A stretch of DNA of 64,000 bases from Sphingomonas trueperi (GTDB taxonomy: Bacteria; Pseudomonadota; Alphaproteobacteria; Sphingomonadales; Sphingomonadaceae). Position 1 is the stretch's first letter. The number at the start of each line of letters is the position of its first letter. Where the stretch lies: assembly GCF_011927635.1 (NCBI RefSeq), contig NZ_JAATJB010000006.1:170397-234396 (forward strand), given 5' to 3'. The position numbers and the translations under genes are program-made. Of this stretch, positions 31,983 to 41,470 are shown piece by piece. A model generated the notes under the pieces. It made no database searches. It was not told the DNA's origin and saw only the letters and a program-made list of their open reading frames with translations.

Positions 31983-32936
31983 TCAGGCGCGTGCGGCCAC
32001 CCGGGCCTCGATCGCATCCCAGATCATGCCCGCCGTGTCGGTGCCGTTGAACCGGTCGATCGCGACGATGCCGGTGGGCGAGGTGACGTTGATTTCGGTC
32101 AGCCATTGCCCCCCGATAACGTCGATGCCGACGAAAAGGAGCCCGCGCTTCTTGAGTTCAGGCCCCAGCACGGCGCAGATTTCCTTCTCCTTGTCGGTCA
32201 GCTCGGTCTTCGCCGCCGATCCGCCGACCGCAAGGTTGGAGCGGATCTCGCCTTCGCCGGGCAGGCGGTTGATCGCGCCGGCCACCTCGCCGTCGACCAG
32301 CACGATGCGCTTGTCGCCCTTGGCGATGTCGGGGAGGAAGGCCTGCACCATGTGCGGCTCGCGATAGGCGGTGTTGAACACCTCGATCAGCGAGGAGAGG
32401 TTGGCGCCGTCGCGGCCGATCTTGAAGATCGCCTTGCCCCCATTGCCGTGCAGCGGCTTGACGACGATTTCGCCGTGCTCAGCGAGGAACGCCCTGGCCT
32501 CGTCGACCGAGCGAGTGACGAGCGTCGGCGGCATGAACTGGGCGAAATCGAGCACCCATACCTTTTCGGGCGCGTTGCGGACCTGGGCGGGGTCGTTCAC
32601 CACCAGGGTGCGATCGGCGATGCGCTCGAGCAGGTGGGTCGCGGTGATATAGCCGAGGTCGAAGGGCGGGTCCTGGCGCATCAGCACCACGTCGGCCTCG
32701 TCGCCGAGATCGAGCTGCACCGGATCGGCGAAGCTGAAGTGGTTGCCCGCCACCCGCTGCACCGTCACCGGATGCGCCTTGGTCCAGACGCGGCCGGCGC
32801 TGTAGTTCAGGTCTTCGGGGGCATAATGGAACAGCCGGTGGCCGCGCGCCTGGGCGGAGAGCATCAGCGCGAAGGTCGAGTCGCCTGCGATGTTGATCGA
32901 ATCGAGCGGGTCCATCTGCACGGCGACGGTAAGCAT
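31983..32936 (-). CDS. gshB: Glutathione synthetase
   Basis: 317 residues, ATP-grasp enzyme joining gamma-glutamylcysteine and glycine. N-terminal GSH-synthase domain begins LTVAVQMDPLDSINIAGDST. ATP-grasp elements include VVKPLHGNGGKAIFKI, VDGEVAGAINRLP and the metal-binding end GIDVIGGQWLTEINVTSPTG. Start at MLTVAVQMDP is the family start; the open frame 27 codons further is not conserved in character. Downstream of yraN, upstream of dedA. Confidence 0.96.
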   Translation of the reverse strand: MLTVAVQMDPLDSINIAGDSTFALMLSAQARGHRLFHYAPEDLNYSAGRVWTKAHPVTVQRVAGNHFSFADPVQLDLGDEADVVLMRQDPPFDLGYITATHLLERIADRTLVVNDPAQVRNAPEKVWVLDFAQFMPPTLVTRSVDEARAFLAEHGEIVVKPLHGNGGKAIFKIGRDGANLSSLIEVFNTAYREPHMVQAFLPDIAKGDKRIVLVDGEVAGAINRLPGEGEIRSNLAVGGSAAKTELTDKEKEICAVLGPELKKRGLLFVGIDVIGGQWLTEINVTSPTGIVAIDRFNGTDTAGMIWDAIEARVAARA

Positions 32937-32967
32937 GCGGCCTCCTTGGGTGTCTTGCCGGGCTAGG

Positions 32968-33321
32968 TCACCCGATCCAGGCGTTCTCGATATGGCGAGG
33001 CAGCGTCCGCGGGGCAATGAGGATCACGTCGACGCGGATATCGTCGCCTGGGCCCGCATAGCGCGGTATCAGCAATTCCGCCGCGGCGGCGACGCGGGCG
33101 AGGCGCCTTTCGTCGATCGCATAGTCGAGTTCGGCGGCGGACTTGCGCGTCTTCACCTCGACGAACGCGACGAGGCTGCCGCGCCGTGCCACGATGTCGA
33201 CTTCGCCCGCGGGCGTGCGCACCCGCTGGTCGAGGATCCGCCAGCCGCGCAGCCATAGCCACCAGGCGGCACGGCGCTCGCCGTCGCGACCGCGCAGCTC
33301 GGCGGCGCGGCGGTCCCTCAC
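32968..33321 (-). CDS. yraN: YraN/UPF0102 endonuclease-fold protein
   Basis: 117 residues with the PD-(D/E)xK-like core of UPF0102: D42 in GEVDIVARRG and E55/K57 in VAFVEVKTRK, followed by RVAAAAELL. The family sits beside rsmI in many proteobacteria and may act in DNA processing; its substrate is unproven. The start is a GTG that overlaps the rsmI stop (GTGA), a length that fits the family, rather than the long upstream open frame inside rsmI. Confidence 0.88.
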   Translation of the reverse strand: MRDRRAAELRGRDGERRAAWWLWLRGWRILDQRVRTPAGEVDIVARRGSLVAFVEVKTRKSAAELDYAIDERRLARVAAAAELLIPRYAGPGDDIRVDVILIAPRTLPRHIENAWIG

Positions 33322-34151
33322 CCCTTCAATTCCATCGCGCGGGCGTAGAGCGCCTTGCGGTCCAGCCCCAGCTTCTTGGCGACTTCGCCCGCCGCCTTGG
33401 AGGCAGGGAGGCGGGTCAGCGCCTCCACCAGCGCGGCCTCGCCATCCTCGAGCGTGGCGGGCGAGGCTTCGCCGGGCGGGCCGACGATGATGACGATCTC
33501 GCCCTTGGGCGGCGCCTCGGCATAGCGCGCGGCGAGGGTGGAGAGGGTGCCGGTCACGCACTCCTCGAACTTCTTGGTGATCTCGCGCGCGACGCCCGCC
33601 TCGCGGTCGCCAAGGCCCTCGGCAAGCGCCGACAGGCAGGCGGACAGGCGCGGGCCCGATTCGTACAGCACCAACGTCGCCTTGATCGCCGCCACTTCCG
33701 CGATGGCCTCCGCCCGCGCATGTGCCTTGCTGGGCAGGAAGCCGAGAAAAAAGAAGCGGTCGGTCGGCAGCCCCGCGAGCGTCAGCGCGGCGATCGCGGC
33801 GCAGGGGCCGGGGATCGTCACCACGGTGTGGCCGGCCGCGCGGGCGTCGCGGACCAGCTTGTAGCCGGGATCGGAGATCAGCGGCGTGCCCGCATCCGAG
33901 ACCAGCGCCACCGCCTCGCTCCCCATCCGCGCGATCAGGCCGGGGCGCACCGCATCGGCATTATGGTCGTGATAGGGCTGCATCGGCCGCTTCACCCCGA
34001 TATGGCGGAGCAGCCCGGCGGTCACCCGGCTGTCTTCCACTGCAACCACATCGGCCTGCGAGAGTATCATGCTGGCGCGCGGCGACAGGTCACCGAGATT
34101 GCCGATCGGAGTGGCGACGATATAGAGGCCGGGCGCAAGCGTGTTTTCCAT
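33318..34151 (-). CDS. rsmI: 16S rRNA (cytidine1402-2'-O)-methyltransferase
   Basis: 277 residues, tetrapyrrole-methylase fold. Motifs GLYIVATPIGNLGDLSPRA, VAVEDSRVTAGLL, SDAGTPLISDPGYKLV and FLGFLPSKAHARAE are diagnostic. Adds the 2'-O-methyl of C1402 in the decoding centre. Divergent from the PBP-activator lipoprotein gene with 11 bp between starts, and overlapping yraN; this order (activator - rsmI - yraN) is the same as in many proteobacteria. Confidence 0.96.
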   Translation of the reverse strand: MENTLAPGLYIVATPIGNLGDLSPRASMILSQADVVAVEDSRVTAGLLRHIGVKRPMQPYHDHNADAVRPGLIARMGSEAVALVSDAGTPLISDPGYKLVRDARAAGHTVVTIPGPCAAIAALTLAGLPTDRFFFLGFLPSKAHARAEAIAEVAAIKATLVLYESGPRLSACLSALAEGLGDREAGVAREITKKFEECVTGTLSTLAARYAEAPPKGEIVIIVGPPGEASPATLEDGEAALVEALTRLPASKAAGEVAKKLGLDRKALYARAMELKG

Positions 34152-34162
34152 CGGGGAGTGTC

Positions 34163-35362
34163 ATGGCAGAGGGCAGCGGCAAATCGCAACCGGGACGCAC
34201 CGCGTCCCTTCGTTTGGCCGTGACCGGTCTCGCCCTGCTGGCCAGCGCCTGCGTCGCGCCGCGCGGCGGTCCGCCGACGGCACCGACCGCGCCGGCCGAG
34301 CGCCCGGCCGAGCGCCCGAGCACCCCGATCCAGCAGGGACTGCCGCAGGACGTCGCGCGCCACCGCGTGGCGCTGCTGGTACCGCTGACCGGCACCAATG
34401 CCGGGCTCGGCCGCTCGCTGCAGAACGCGACCCAGCTGGCGATCCTCGACACCAACACCGATGCCATTCGCATCACCAGCTACGATACCGCCGGCCCCGG
34501 CGGGGCGATCGCGGCGGCCGAGCGCGCGGTGGCCGAGGGCAACAAGCTGATCCTCGGTCCGCTGCTCGGCGAGGATGCCCGCGCCGTCGCGCCGATCGCG
34601 CGCAAGGCGCGGGTGCCGGTGCTCAGCTTTTCCAACGATGCCAGCGCGGCGGGGAACGGCGTCTACCTGCTCGGCTATTCGCCCACCCAGTCGATCGAGC
34701 GCGTTGTCGACTATGCCAAGGGCAACGGCATCACCCAGTTCGCCGGGCTGATCCCCTCAGGCGTCTATGGCCAGCGCAGCTCGACGGCCTTCCTCCGCGC
34801 GGTGGAGAGCGCCGGCGGCAAGGTGCTGGCGATGCAGAATTACGATGCGCGGCCGGGCTCGATGAACGCCGCGATCGCCAAGCTGTCGGGCGTGCCCTAC
34901 CAGGCGATCCTGATTGCGGGCAGCGCTGGCTCGGCCACGCTGGCGGTGCCGGCGATCCGCCGCTCGGGCGCGGGCAAGGCGGCGCGCGTGCTCGGTACGG
35001 AATTGTGGAACACCGATTCGGCGATCGCCAGCCGGCCGGTGCTCAACGGCTCCTGGTTCGCCAGTGTACCCGACGGCGTCTACCGGCAATATGCGGTGAA
35101 GTACCGCAATCGCTTCGGCGCCGCACCCTACCGGCTTTCGGCGCTCGGCTATGACGCGGTGCTGCTGACCGTTCGCATCGCGCGCGACTGGAAGAACAAC
35201 ACCGACTTCCCCGCCTCGATGCTGGTCGACCATGATTTCGGCGGTGTCGACGGCGCCTTCCGCTTCGGCCGCGACGGCATCGCCGCGCGCGCGCTGGAGG
35301 TGCAGGAAGTACGCGACGGCTCGATTGTCACCGTGTCGGCGGCGCCGGCCAGCGCGCAGTAA
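34163..35362 (+). CDS. LpoA/LppC-like penicillin-binding protein activator lipoprotein
   Basis: 399 residues. Lipoprotein signal with lipobox LLASAC (C30), a Pro/Ala linker, then a periplasmic-binding-protein fold (type 1, Leu/Ile/Val-binding-like): VALLVPLTGTNAGLGRSL, ILGPLLGEDARAVAPIARKARVPVLSFSNDAS, GYSPTQSIERVVDYA and LGTELWNTD. Matches the C-terminal domain of LpoA, but lacks the N-terminal TPR half, as usual in alphaproteobacteria. Likely stimulates cell-wall synthesis from the outer membrane; this is by family and synteny with rsmI/yraN only. Confidence 0.88.
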   Translation: MAEGSGKSQPGRTASLRLAVTGLALLASACVAPRGGPPTAPTAPAERPAERPSTPIQQGLPQDVARHRVALLVPLTGTNAGLGRSLQNATQLAILDTNTDAIRITSYDTAGPGGAIAAAERAVAEGNKLILGPLLGEDARAVAPIARKARVPVLSFSNDASAAGNGVYLLGYSPTQSIERVVDYAKGNGITQFAGLIPSGVYGQRSSTAFLRAVESAGGKVLAMQNYDARPGSMNAAIAKLSGVPYQAILIAGSAGSATLAVPAIRRSGAGKAARVLGTELWNTDSAIASRPVLNGSWFASVPDGVYRQYAVKYRNRFGAAPYRLSALGYDAVLLTVRIARDWKNNTDFPASMLVDHDFGGVDGAFRFGRDGIAARALEVQEVRDGSIVTVSAAPASAQ

Positions 35363-35382
35363 GAAGGCCGACGTCCGAAGTC

Positions 35383-35475
35383 GTCATCCCGGCGGAAGCC
35401 GGGATCCATTCGCCACTCCGTATCGGCAAGAGCTCGACGGTGACCCCAATGGATCCCGGCTTTCGCCGGGACGAC
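35383..35475. repeat. REPIN-like palindromic element, copy B
   Basis: 93 bp with the same inverted ends as copy A (GTCATCCCGGCGGAAGCCGG ... CCGGCTTTCGCCGGGACGAC). Sits between convergent genes (PBP activator and hemW). Confidence 0.85.
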
Positions 35476-35486
35476 GGTTTTTCGGT

Positions 35487-36629
35487 TCAGGCGACGATCT
35501 CGCGCAGGATCGCTTCGAGCACGGGCATGCCCGCCTCGGTGACCCGCAGTCGGTTTCCCTCGCGCTCGGCCAGCCCTTGCTGCACGATACGATCGAGCGC
35601 CCTAGCATCGATCGGCGGTGCGCCATCGGCAAGCGCCGCGATGCGATCCAGGTCGATACCCTCGCCGATCCGCAGCCCCATCAGCAGCGCCTCGATCGCG
35701 CGATCGGCGGGATCGAGCCGGTCCTCGCGCTCCATGCCATTGCCGTTGCGGTCCAGTGCCGCCAGCCAGTTCTCCGGCTTCTTGTAGCGCAGCGTTGCCA
35801 GCCCGCCGCGCCGGCCATGCGCACCCGGGCCCACGCCCGCATAGTCGCGGTAGCGCCAATAGGTGAGGTTGTGCCGGCTCTCGGCGCCCGGCCGGGCATG
35901 GTTGGAAATCTCATAGGCCGGCAGCCCCGCCGCGGCGGTGATCGCGCGCGTCATCTCGAACAGGTCCGCGCCCATATCGGCATCGGGGATGGTCAGCTGC
36001 CCCTTGGCCGCCAGCGTCGCGAAGCGCGTGCCCGGCTCGATGGCCAGCTGGTAGAGCGAGAGATGCTCGGTGCCGAAGCCGATCGCGCGGCGCAATTCCG
36101 CCTCCCAGGCCTCCAGCGACTGGCCGGGGCGGGCATAGATCAGGTCGAAGCTCACCCGGGCGAACGCGGCCTGCGCCGTCGCCAGCGCGGCCAGGCCTTC
36201 GTCGACGCCATGCGCGCGACCGAGAAAGACCAGCGCCTCATCGTCGAGCGCCTGCAGCCCCAGCGACACGCGGTTCACCCCTGCCCTGGCGATATCCGCG
36301 AACCGCGCGGCCTCCACCGAGGAGGGGTTCGCCTCCAGCGTGATCTCGATGCCGTCCTCGAACGCCCATGCCTTCGCCGCCGCATCGATGATCGCGGCGA
36401 CCGTCTCCGGGGGCATCAGCGAGGGCGTGCCGCCACCGAAGAAGATCGACCCCAGCCGCCGCCCCGGCAGCACCGCCGCTTCATGGGCGAGGTCGGCCAG
36501 CAGCGCATCGCGCCACCGCGCCTGGTCGACGCTTTCGCGGACATGGCTGTTGAAGTCGCAATAGGGGCATTTGGACACGCAGAACGGCCAATGCACATAG
36601 AGTGCGAGCGGGGCGGAGGTGTCTGTCAT
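35487..36629 (-). CDS. hemW: Radical SAM heme chaperone HemW
   Basis: 380 residues. Cluster motif CVSKCPYCDF (C17, C21, C24; CxxxCxxC) preceded by LYVHWPF, then FFGGGTPSLM, ITLEANPSS, GVNRVSLGLQALDD and DLIYARPGQSLE, with the C-terminal HemW domain (RHNLTYWRYRDYAGVGPGAHG). The CPYCDF sequence, lacking the extra Cys of HemN, marks HemW, which inserts heme into acceptor proteins, rather than coproporphyrinogen dehydrogenase. tRNA-Gly lies 11 bp before its start, same strand. Confidence 0.95.
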   Translation of the reverse strand: MTDTSAPLALYVHWPFCVSKCPYCDFNSHVRESVDQARWRDALLADLAHEAAVLPGRRLGSIFFGGGTPSLMPPETVAAIIDAAAKAWAFEDGIEITLEANPSSVEAARFADIARAGVNRVSLGLQALDDEALVFLGRAHGVDEGLAALATAQAAFARVSFDLIYARPGQSLEAWEAELRRAIGFGTEHLSLYQLAIEPGTRFATLAAKGQLTIPDADMGADLFEMTRAITAAAGLPAYEISNHARPGAESRHNLTYWRYRDYAGVGPGAHGRRGGLATLRYKKPENWLAALDRNGNGMEREDRLDPADRAIEALLMGLRIGEGIDLDRIAALADGAPPIDARALDRIVQQGLAEREGNRLRVTEAGMPVLEAILREIVA

Positions 36630-36640
36630 GCGGCGAGAAA

Positions 36641-36714
36641 TGGAGCGGGTAGCGGGAATCGAACCCGCGTATTCAGCTTGGAAGGCTGCTGCACTACCAT
36701 TGTGCTATACCCGC
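36641..36714 (-). tRNA. tRNA-Gly (anticodon TCC)
   Basis: 74 nt including encoded CCA. Acceptor GCGGGTA pairs perfectly with TACCCGC, discriminator T, D-loop AATGGTAGT, anticodon loop CTTCCAA (anticodon TCC, decoding GGA/GGG), T-loop TTCGAAT. Ends 11 bp before the hemW start on the same strand. Confidence 0.97.
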
Positions 36715-36752
36715 CCGCTGCCGATGCGCCTGCCACAAGCAGGGGCGTGCGG

Positions 36753-38270
36753 TCAACCGCCCGTGCTTCCTGCAGGCCCTTGCGCGTTCACCGGCTGGGG
36801 CCCTTGCCGTGTCACCTCCAGCTGCGAATCGCCGCCGAGTGCGCGGTAGAGGTTCACGCGGTTGGTCGCGGCGGTGAACTGCACCGTCACCAGCTGCTGC
36901 TGCGCCGCATAGAGCGAGCGCTGCGAGACCAGGCTCTGCAGGAAGGTGTCGATGCCGCCGCGATAGCGCGCCTCGCTCAGCCGATAGGTGTCGGCCGCCG
37001 CCTCTTCCTGCAGCTGAGTCGCGCGGAGCTGGGCATCGATCGTGCCGCGCACCGCCAGCGCATTGGCGACGTCGCGAAAGGCGGTCTGGATCGCGCGCTC
37101 GTAATTGGCGAGCTGCGCCTGCTGCTGCGCTTCGGTCAGCCGCACATTGGCGCGTGCCGCGCCGCCGCGGAAGATCGAATAGCTGCCAGTGCCGCCCGCC
37201 TGCCAGGTGAAGGCGTCGCCGTCGAACAGGCTGGATAGCGCGGTGCTGGCGAAGCCGAGCACGGTGGTGAGGCTGATCCGCGGGAACAGCGCCGCCCGCG
37301 CCGCGCCGATCTGGGCATTGGCGGCGCGCAGCTGATATTCGGCCTGCACCACGTCCGGCCGGCGCAGCAGGATGCTCGAATCGAGCCCTGCCGGGACGGC
37401 GGCGATGGTCGGGGCCGCCTCTTCGATCGAGGCGGGGAGCAGCGCAGGGTCGATTTCGGAGCCGGCGAGCAGGCGCAGCGCATTGACGTCCTGCGCCAGC
37501 GCGCTGGTCTGGCGGGCGACGTCGTTCTGCGCCGTCGCGAGCGTCTGTTCGGCCTGGCGCAGGTCGGTGCGCGGGGCGACGCCGCCCTCGAGGCGCGCGC
37601 GGGTGAGGCGGACGCTGTCCTCGGCGCTCTTCGCGGTCTGCTGCGCGACGGCGAGCAGGCTCGCGTCCGAGGCATAGGTGAGCCAAGCGGTGGCGATGTC
37701 GCCGACCAAGGTCAGCCGGGTCGCGCGGGCGCCGGCTTCGGTGGCGAAATAGGTCTCCTGCTGCGCGCGGGTGAGCGAGGCGAGGCGGCCGAACAGGTCG
37801 AGCTCGAAGCCGGTGATGCCGGCTTGGGTCGAATAGTTGGTCCGCACGCCGCCGCCGACATTGCCGACGTTCCCGCCGGTGTTGCCCGTATTGCCCGTGT
37901 TCCCGGTGCCCAGGCCGTTGCCGACATTGGTCACGTTGCCGCGCCGCTCGGTGATGCCGAGGCTGGCGTCGACCTGGGGCAGCTGCGCGCCGCGCTGGAT
38001 CTGGTACTGCGCGCGCGCCGCGGCGATGTTCGCCGCGGCCACGCGCAGGTCGCGATTGTTGACGAGCGCCTGCTCGATCAGCGTCTGCAGCCGTGCGTCG
38101 CGGAACACCTCGCGCCAGCTGAGCGCGGGCAGCGTCGCCTCGCTCTCGCGGAGGTAGGAATCGCCCACCGGCCAGCTCGGCGGCACCGGCGCGGCGGGAC
38201 GCACGTCCTTCGGCGCCATCGAGCAGCCGGCGAGTGCTGCGGTGGTGAGGAGCGTCAGCGCGCGCTTCAT
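36753..38270 (-). CDS. Outer-membrane efflux channel lipoprotein (OprM/NodT type)
   Basis: 505 residues. Lipoprotein signal with lipobox LAGC (C16), then two outer-membrane-efflux repeats: WREVFRDARLQTLIEQAL, NNRDLRVAAANIAAARA, LPQVDAS, FELDLFGRLASLTRAQ, LRRPDVVQAEYQLRAANAQIGAARAALFPRISL, and a second SYSIFRGG / TEAQQQAQLANYE set. An unusual Gly/Asn/Thr-rich stretch at residues 111-142 interrupts the first repeat. Third gene of the RND operon; ATG overlaps the pump stop as ATGA. Trimeric TolC-like exit duct for drugs or solvents. Confidence 0.95.
   Translation of the reverse strand: MKRALTLLTTAALAGCSMAPKDVRPAAPVPPSWPVGDSYLRESEATLPALSWREVFRDARLQTLIEQALVNNRDLRVAAANIAAARAQYQIQRGAQLPQVDASLGITERRGNVTNVGNGLGTGNTGNTGNTGGNVGNVGGGVRTNYSTQAGITGFELDLFGRLASLTRAQQETYFATEAGARATRLTLVGDIATAWLTYASDASLLAVAQQTAKSAEDSVRLTRARLEGGVAPRTDLRQAEQTLATAQNDVARQTSALAQDVNALRLLAGSEIDPALLPASIEEAAPTIAAVPAGLDSSILLRRPDVVQAEYQLRAANAQIGAARAALFPRISLTTVLGFASTALSSLFDGDAFTWQAGGTGSYSIFRGGAARANVRLTEAQQQAQLANYERAIQTAFRDVANALAVRGTIDAQLRATQLQEEAAADTYRLSEARYRGGIDTFLQSLVSQRSLYAAQQQLVTVQFTAATNRVNLYRALGGDSQLEVTRQGPQPVNAQGPAGSTGG
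37845..37940 (-). repeat. Gly/Asn-rich low-complexity insert in the efflux channel gene
   Basis: Codes for residues 111-142 of the channel, including TGNTGNTGNTGG and NVGNVGGGV. At the DNA level it is a run of near-identical 9-base units, which makes it prone to length change. Confidence 0.75.
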
Positions 38271-41200
38271 GCCTTGGCCTCCGGGGTGTTGCGATGGCGG
38301 CGGTTGCGCAGCGCGGCGAGGCCGTCGCGCACGCCGCGGCGGACGAGCACGAAGAACAGCGGGATGTAGAAGATGGCGAGGATCGTCGCGGTCAGCATGC
38401 CGCCGATCACCGAAGTGCCGATCGCGATTCGGCTGTTGGCGCCCGCGCCGGTCGAGATCGCCAGCGGCAGCACGCCGAATATGAAGGCGAGGCTGGTCAT
38501 CAGGATCGGGCGGAGACGGATGCGGGCCGCTTCCAGCGCCGCCTCGATCACGCGCTTGCCCTGCTTCTCGGCCTGTTCGGCAAATTCGATCATCAGGATC
38601 GCGTTCTTGGCGGCGAGGCCCATGGTGGTGAGCAGGCCGATCTGCAGATAGACGTCGTTCTGCAGGCCGCGCAGCGTCACCGCGAAGATCGCGCCGACCA
38701 GGCCGAGCGGAATGACGAGCAGCACCGCGATCGGGATCGACCAGCTTTCGTACAGTGCGGCGAGGCAGAGGAACACGACGAGCAGCGACACGCCGTAGAG
38801 CAGCGGCGCCTGGCCGGAGGAGAGCCGCTCCTGATAGGACAGGCCCGCCCAGGCGATGCTGGTGCCGGGGATCTGCGCGGCGAGCTCGGCAATGCGCTTC
38901 ATCGCCTCGCCCGAACTCTTGCCCGGGACGGCCTGGCCGCTGAACTCGAACGACTGGACGCCGTTGAACCGCGCCATCGAGGTCGGCGCCGTCGCCCAGC
39001 TGGTCGAGGAGAAGGAGGTGAAGGGCGCCATCTGGCCGTTGCTGCTGCGGACGAACCACTGCGCCAGGTCGCCGGGCTCCGAGCGATAGGGGGCGTCGCC
39101 CTGGACATAGACGCGCTTCACGCGACCGCGATCGATGAAGTCGTTGACGTAGCGGCCGCCCCAGGCGGTCGACAGCGTCGCGTTCACGTCGGTCTGGCTG
39201 AGGCCCAGCGTGGCGAGCTTCTGCTGGTCCAGATCAACCTTGAGCGTCGCCACGTCGGGAAGGTCGGTGAGGCGGACCTGCGCCAGCTCCGGATCGGCAT
39301 TGGCCGCGGCGAGCAGCTTGTCGCGCGCGGCGACGAACTGCTCGCGGCTCATCCCGCTGGTGTTGAGCAGCTCCATGGTAAAGCCGGTCGACTGGCCGAG
39401 GCCGCGGATCGCCGGCGGCACCAGCGCGAAGACCTGTGCGTCGCGGAAGTTGCGGAAGGCGCCGGCCGCGCGGTTGACGATGCCGTCGGCGCTGTTTTCG
39501 GCGCCCTTGCGGTCCGACCAGTCGGTGAGATTGATGAAACCCTGGCCGGTATTCTGGCCATTGACCCCGCCGCCGCCGCCGCCGGAGACCGAGAACATCA
39601 CGGACACGTTCTTGGCTTCCTTGGTCAGGAAGTATTTCTCCACCGCGAGCTGCACTTCCTTGGTGCGCGCCATGGTCGCGCCCGCAGGCAGGCGGAACTG
39701 CACCGAGGCGGCGCCCTGGTCCTCAGTCGGCAGGAAGCCGGTGGGCAGGCGGACGAACATCAGCACGAGGATCGCGCAGACCGCGACATAGACGAGCAGG
39801 AAGATCCACTTGCGATCGACCACCGCCTGCACGCCGCGGACATAGCGATCGACGCCGCGATCGAAGCCGTTGTTGAACTTGGTCTTGGCGGCGGTCAGGC
39901 CGCGTCCGACCCAGGGGAAGCGACGCCCCATCCAGGTGTCCTCGGGGTTCTTTTCCTGGTTCTTCTGCTTGAGCAGCGTGGCGGTGAGCGCGGGGCTCAG
40001 CACCAGCGCGACGAGCACCGAGAGCACCATCGCCGAGACGATCGTCACCGAGAACTGGCGGTAGATCACGCCGGTCGAGCCGCCGAAGAACGCCATCGGC
40101 AGGAAGACGGCCGAGAGCACCAGCGCGATCGCGACCAGCGCCACCTGGATCTCGTCCATCGAGCGGATCGTCGCCTCGCGCGGCGTCATGTCCGGATTCT
40201 CTTCCATCAGCCGCTCGACATTCTCGACGACGACGATCGCGTCGTCGACGAGCAGGCCGATGGCGAGGACGAGCCCGAACAGGGTGAGCGTGTTGATCGA
40301 GAAGCCGAGCGCGTAGAACACGCCGAAGGTGCCGAGCAACACCACCGGCACCGCAATTGCCGGGATCAGCGTCGCGCGCCAGCTCTGCAGGAAGACGAAC
40401 ATCACGATGACGACGAGCACGATCGCTTCGAGCAGCGTCTTCACCACTTCTTCGATCGAAAGCTTGATGAAGCCGGTGGTGTCGTTGGCATAGGCGTATT
40501 TGAAGCCCGGCGGGAAGCCCTTGGCGGCGGCCTCGACCTGGGCCTTCACCAGATCGGCGGTCTTGAGCGCGTCGGCGCCCGGCGACAGCGAGATGGCGAG
40601 GCCGGCGCCGGGATGGCCGTTGATCCGGCTGGAGGAGTTGTAATTGTCCGAGCCGAGCTCGACCCGCGCGACGTCGCGCAGCTTCACCGCGGCGCCGGTC
40701 GAATCGGTCTTCACGATGATGTTGGCGAACTGCTCGGGCGTCTGCAGCCGCGACTGCGAGGTCACGGTCGCATTGAGCATCTGCTCGTCGGGCATCGGCT
40801 GGCCGCCGAGCTCGCCGGCGGCGATCTCGGTGTTCTGCGCCTGGATGGCGGTGATGATGTCGCCCGGGATCAGCCCGTAGCTGGCGAGCCGCGCCGGGTT
40901 GAGCCAGATGCGCATCGCATAGGGGGCGCCGAACACGTTGGTGTCGCCGACGCCTTCGATGCGCGACAGCGGGTCCTGCAGGTTGGAGGCGAGCCAGTCC
41001 GAGACGTCGAGATTGGTCTTCTTGTCGGTCGAGTCATACACGCCGACGATCATCAGGAAGTCGGGGTTCGACTTGGTGACGGTCAGGCCCTGCTGCTGCA
41101 CCTGGCTGGGCAGGCGGGACAGCGCCTGCTGCACCTTGTTCTGCACCTGCACCTGGGCGATGTCCGGGTTGGTGCCCTTCTCGAAGGTCGCCGAGATGGT

Positions 41201-41464
41201 CACTTGGCCGCGCGAGGTGGACGAGCTGCTGAAATAGAGCAGGCCGTCGATGCCGCTCAGCTGCTGCTCGATCACCTGGGTGACGCTGTTCTGCACCGTC
41301 TCCGCCGAGGCGCCGGGATAGGTGGCGCGGATATTGACCTGCGGCGGCGCGATGTCCGGATATTGCGCGATGGGCAGCGAGAAGATCGCCGCCAGGCCCA
41401 TCAGCATCACGATGATGGCGAGCACCCAGGCGAAGATCGGCCGGTCGATGAAGATGCGCGACAT
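38267..41464 (-). CDS. RND efflux pump, HAE-1 family inner-membrane transporter
   Basis: 1065 residues, normal for AcrB/MexB. Starts MSRIFIDRPIFAWVLAIIVML (first TM), contains the proton-relay DD pair in GLLVDDAIVVVENVERLM (TM4), VQVQNKVQQALSRLP and KSNPDFLMIVGVY in the porter domain, and PTGFLPTEDQG in the second half. A five-glycine run with a GGGGGVNGQNTGQGF segment lies in the periplasmic part. Proton-driven export of hydrophobic drugs; specificity unknown. Between adaptor (6-bp gap) and channel (4-bp overlap) genes. Confidence 0.97.
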   Translation of the reverse strand: MSRIFIDRPIFAWVLAIIVMLMGLAAIFSLPIAQYPDIAPPQVNIRATYPGASAETVQNSVTQVIEQQLSGIDGLLYFSSSSTSRGQVTISATFEKGTNPDIAQVQVQNKVQQALSRLPSQVQQQGLTVTKSNPDFLMIVGVYDSTDKKTNLDVSDWLASNLQDPLSRIEGVGDTNVFGAPYAMRIWLNPARLASYGLIPGDIITAIQAQNTEIAAGELGGQPMPDEQMLNATVTSQSRLQTPEQFANIIVKTDSTGAAVKLRDVARVELGSDNYNSSSRINGHPGAGLAISLSPGADALKTADLVKAQVEAAAKGFPPGFKYAYANDTTGFIKLSIEEVVKTLLEAIVLVVIVMFVFLQSWRATLIPAIAVPVVLLGTFGVFYALGFSINTLTLFGLVLAIGLLVDDAIVVVENVERLMEENPDMTPREATIRSMDEIQVALVAIALVLSAVFLPMAFFGGSTGVIYRQFSVTIVSAMVLSVLVALVLSPALTATLLKQKNQEKNPEDTWMGRRFPWVGRGLTAAKTKFNNGFDRGVDRYVRGVQAVVDRKWIFLLVYVAVCAILVLMFVRLPTGFLPTEDQGAASVQFRLPAGATMARTKEVQLAVEKYFLTKEAKNVSVMFSVSGGGGGGVNGQNTGQGFINLTDWSDRKGAENSADGIVNRAAGAFRNFRDAQVFALVPPAIRGLGQSTGFTMELLNTSGMSREQFVAARDKLLAAANADPELAQVRLTDLPDVATLKVDLDQQKLATLGLSQTDVNATLSTAWGGRYVNDFIDRGRVKRVYVQGDAPYRSEPGDLAQWFVRSSNGQMAPFTSFSSTSWATAPTSMARFNGVQSFEFSGQAVPGKSSGEAMKRIAELAAQIPGTSIAWAGLSYQERLSSGQAPLLYGVSLLVVFLCLAALYESWSIPIAVLLVIPLGLVGAIFAVTLRGLQNDVYLQIGLLTTMGLAAKNAILMIEFAEQAEKQGKRVIEAALEAARIRLRPILMTSLAFIFGVLPLAISTGAGANSRIAIGTSVIGGMLTATILAIFYIPLFFVLVRRGVRDGLAALRNRRHRNTPEAKA

Positions 41465-41470
41465 GGCGGC

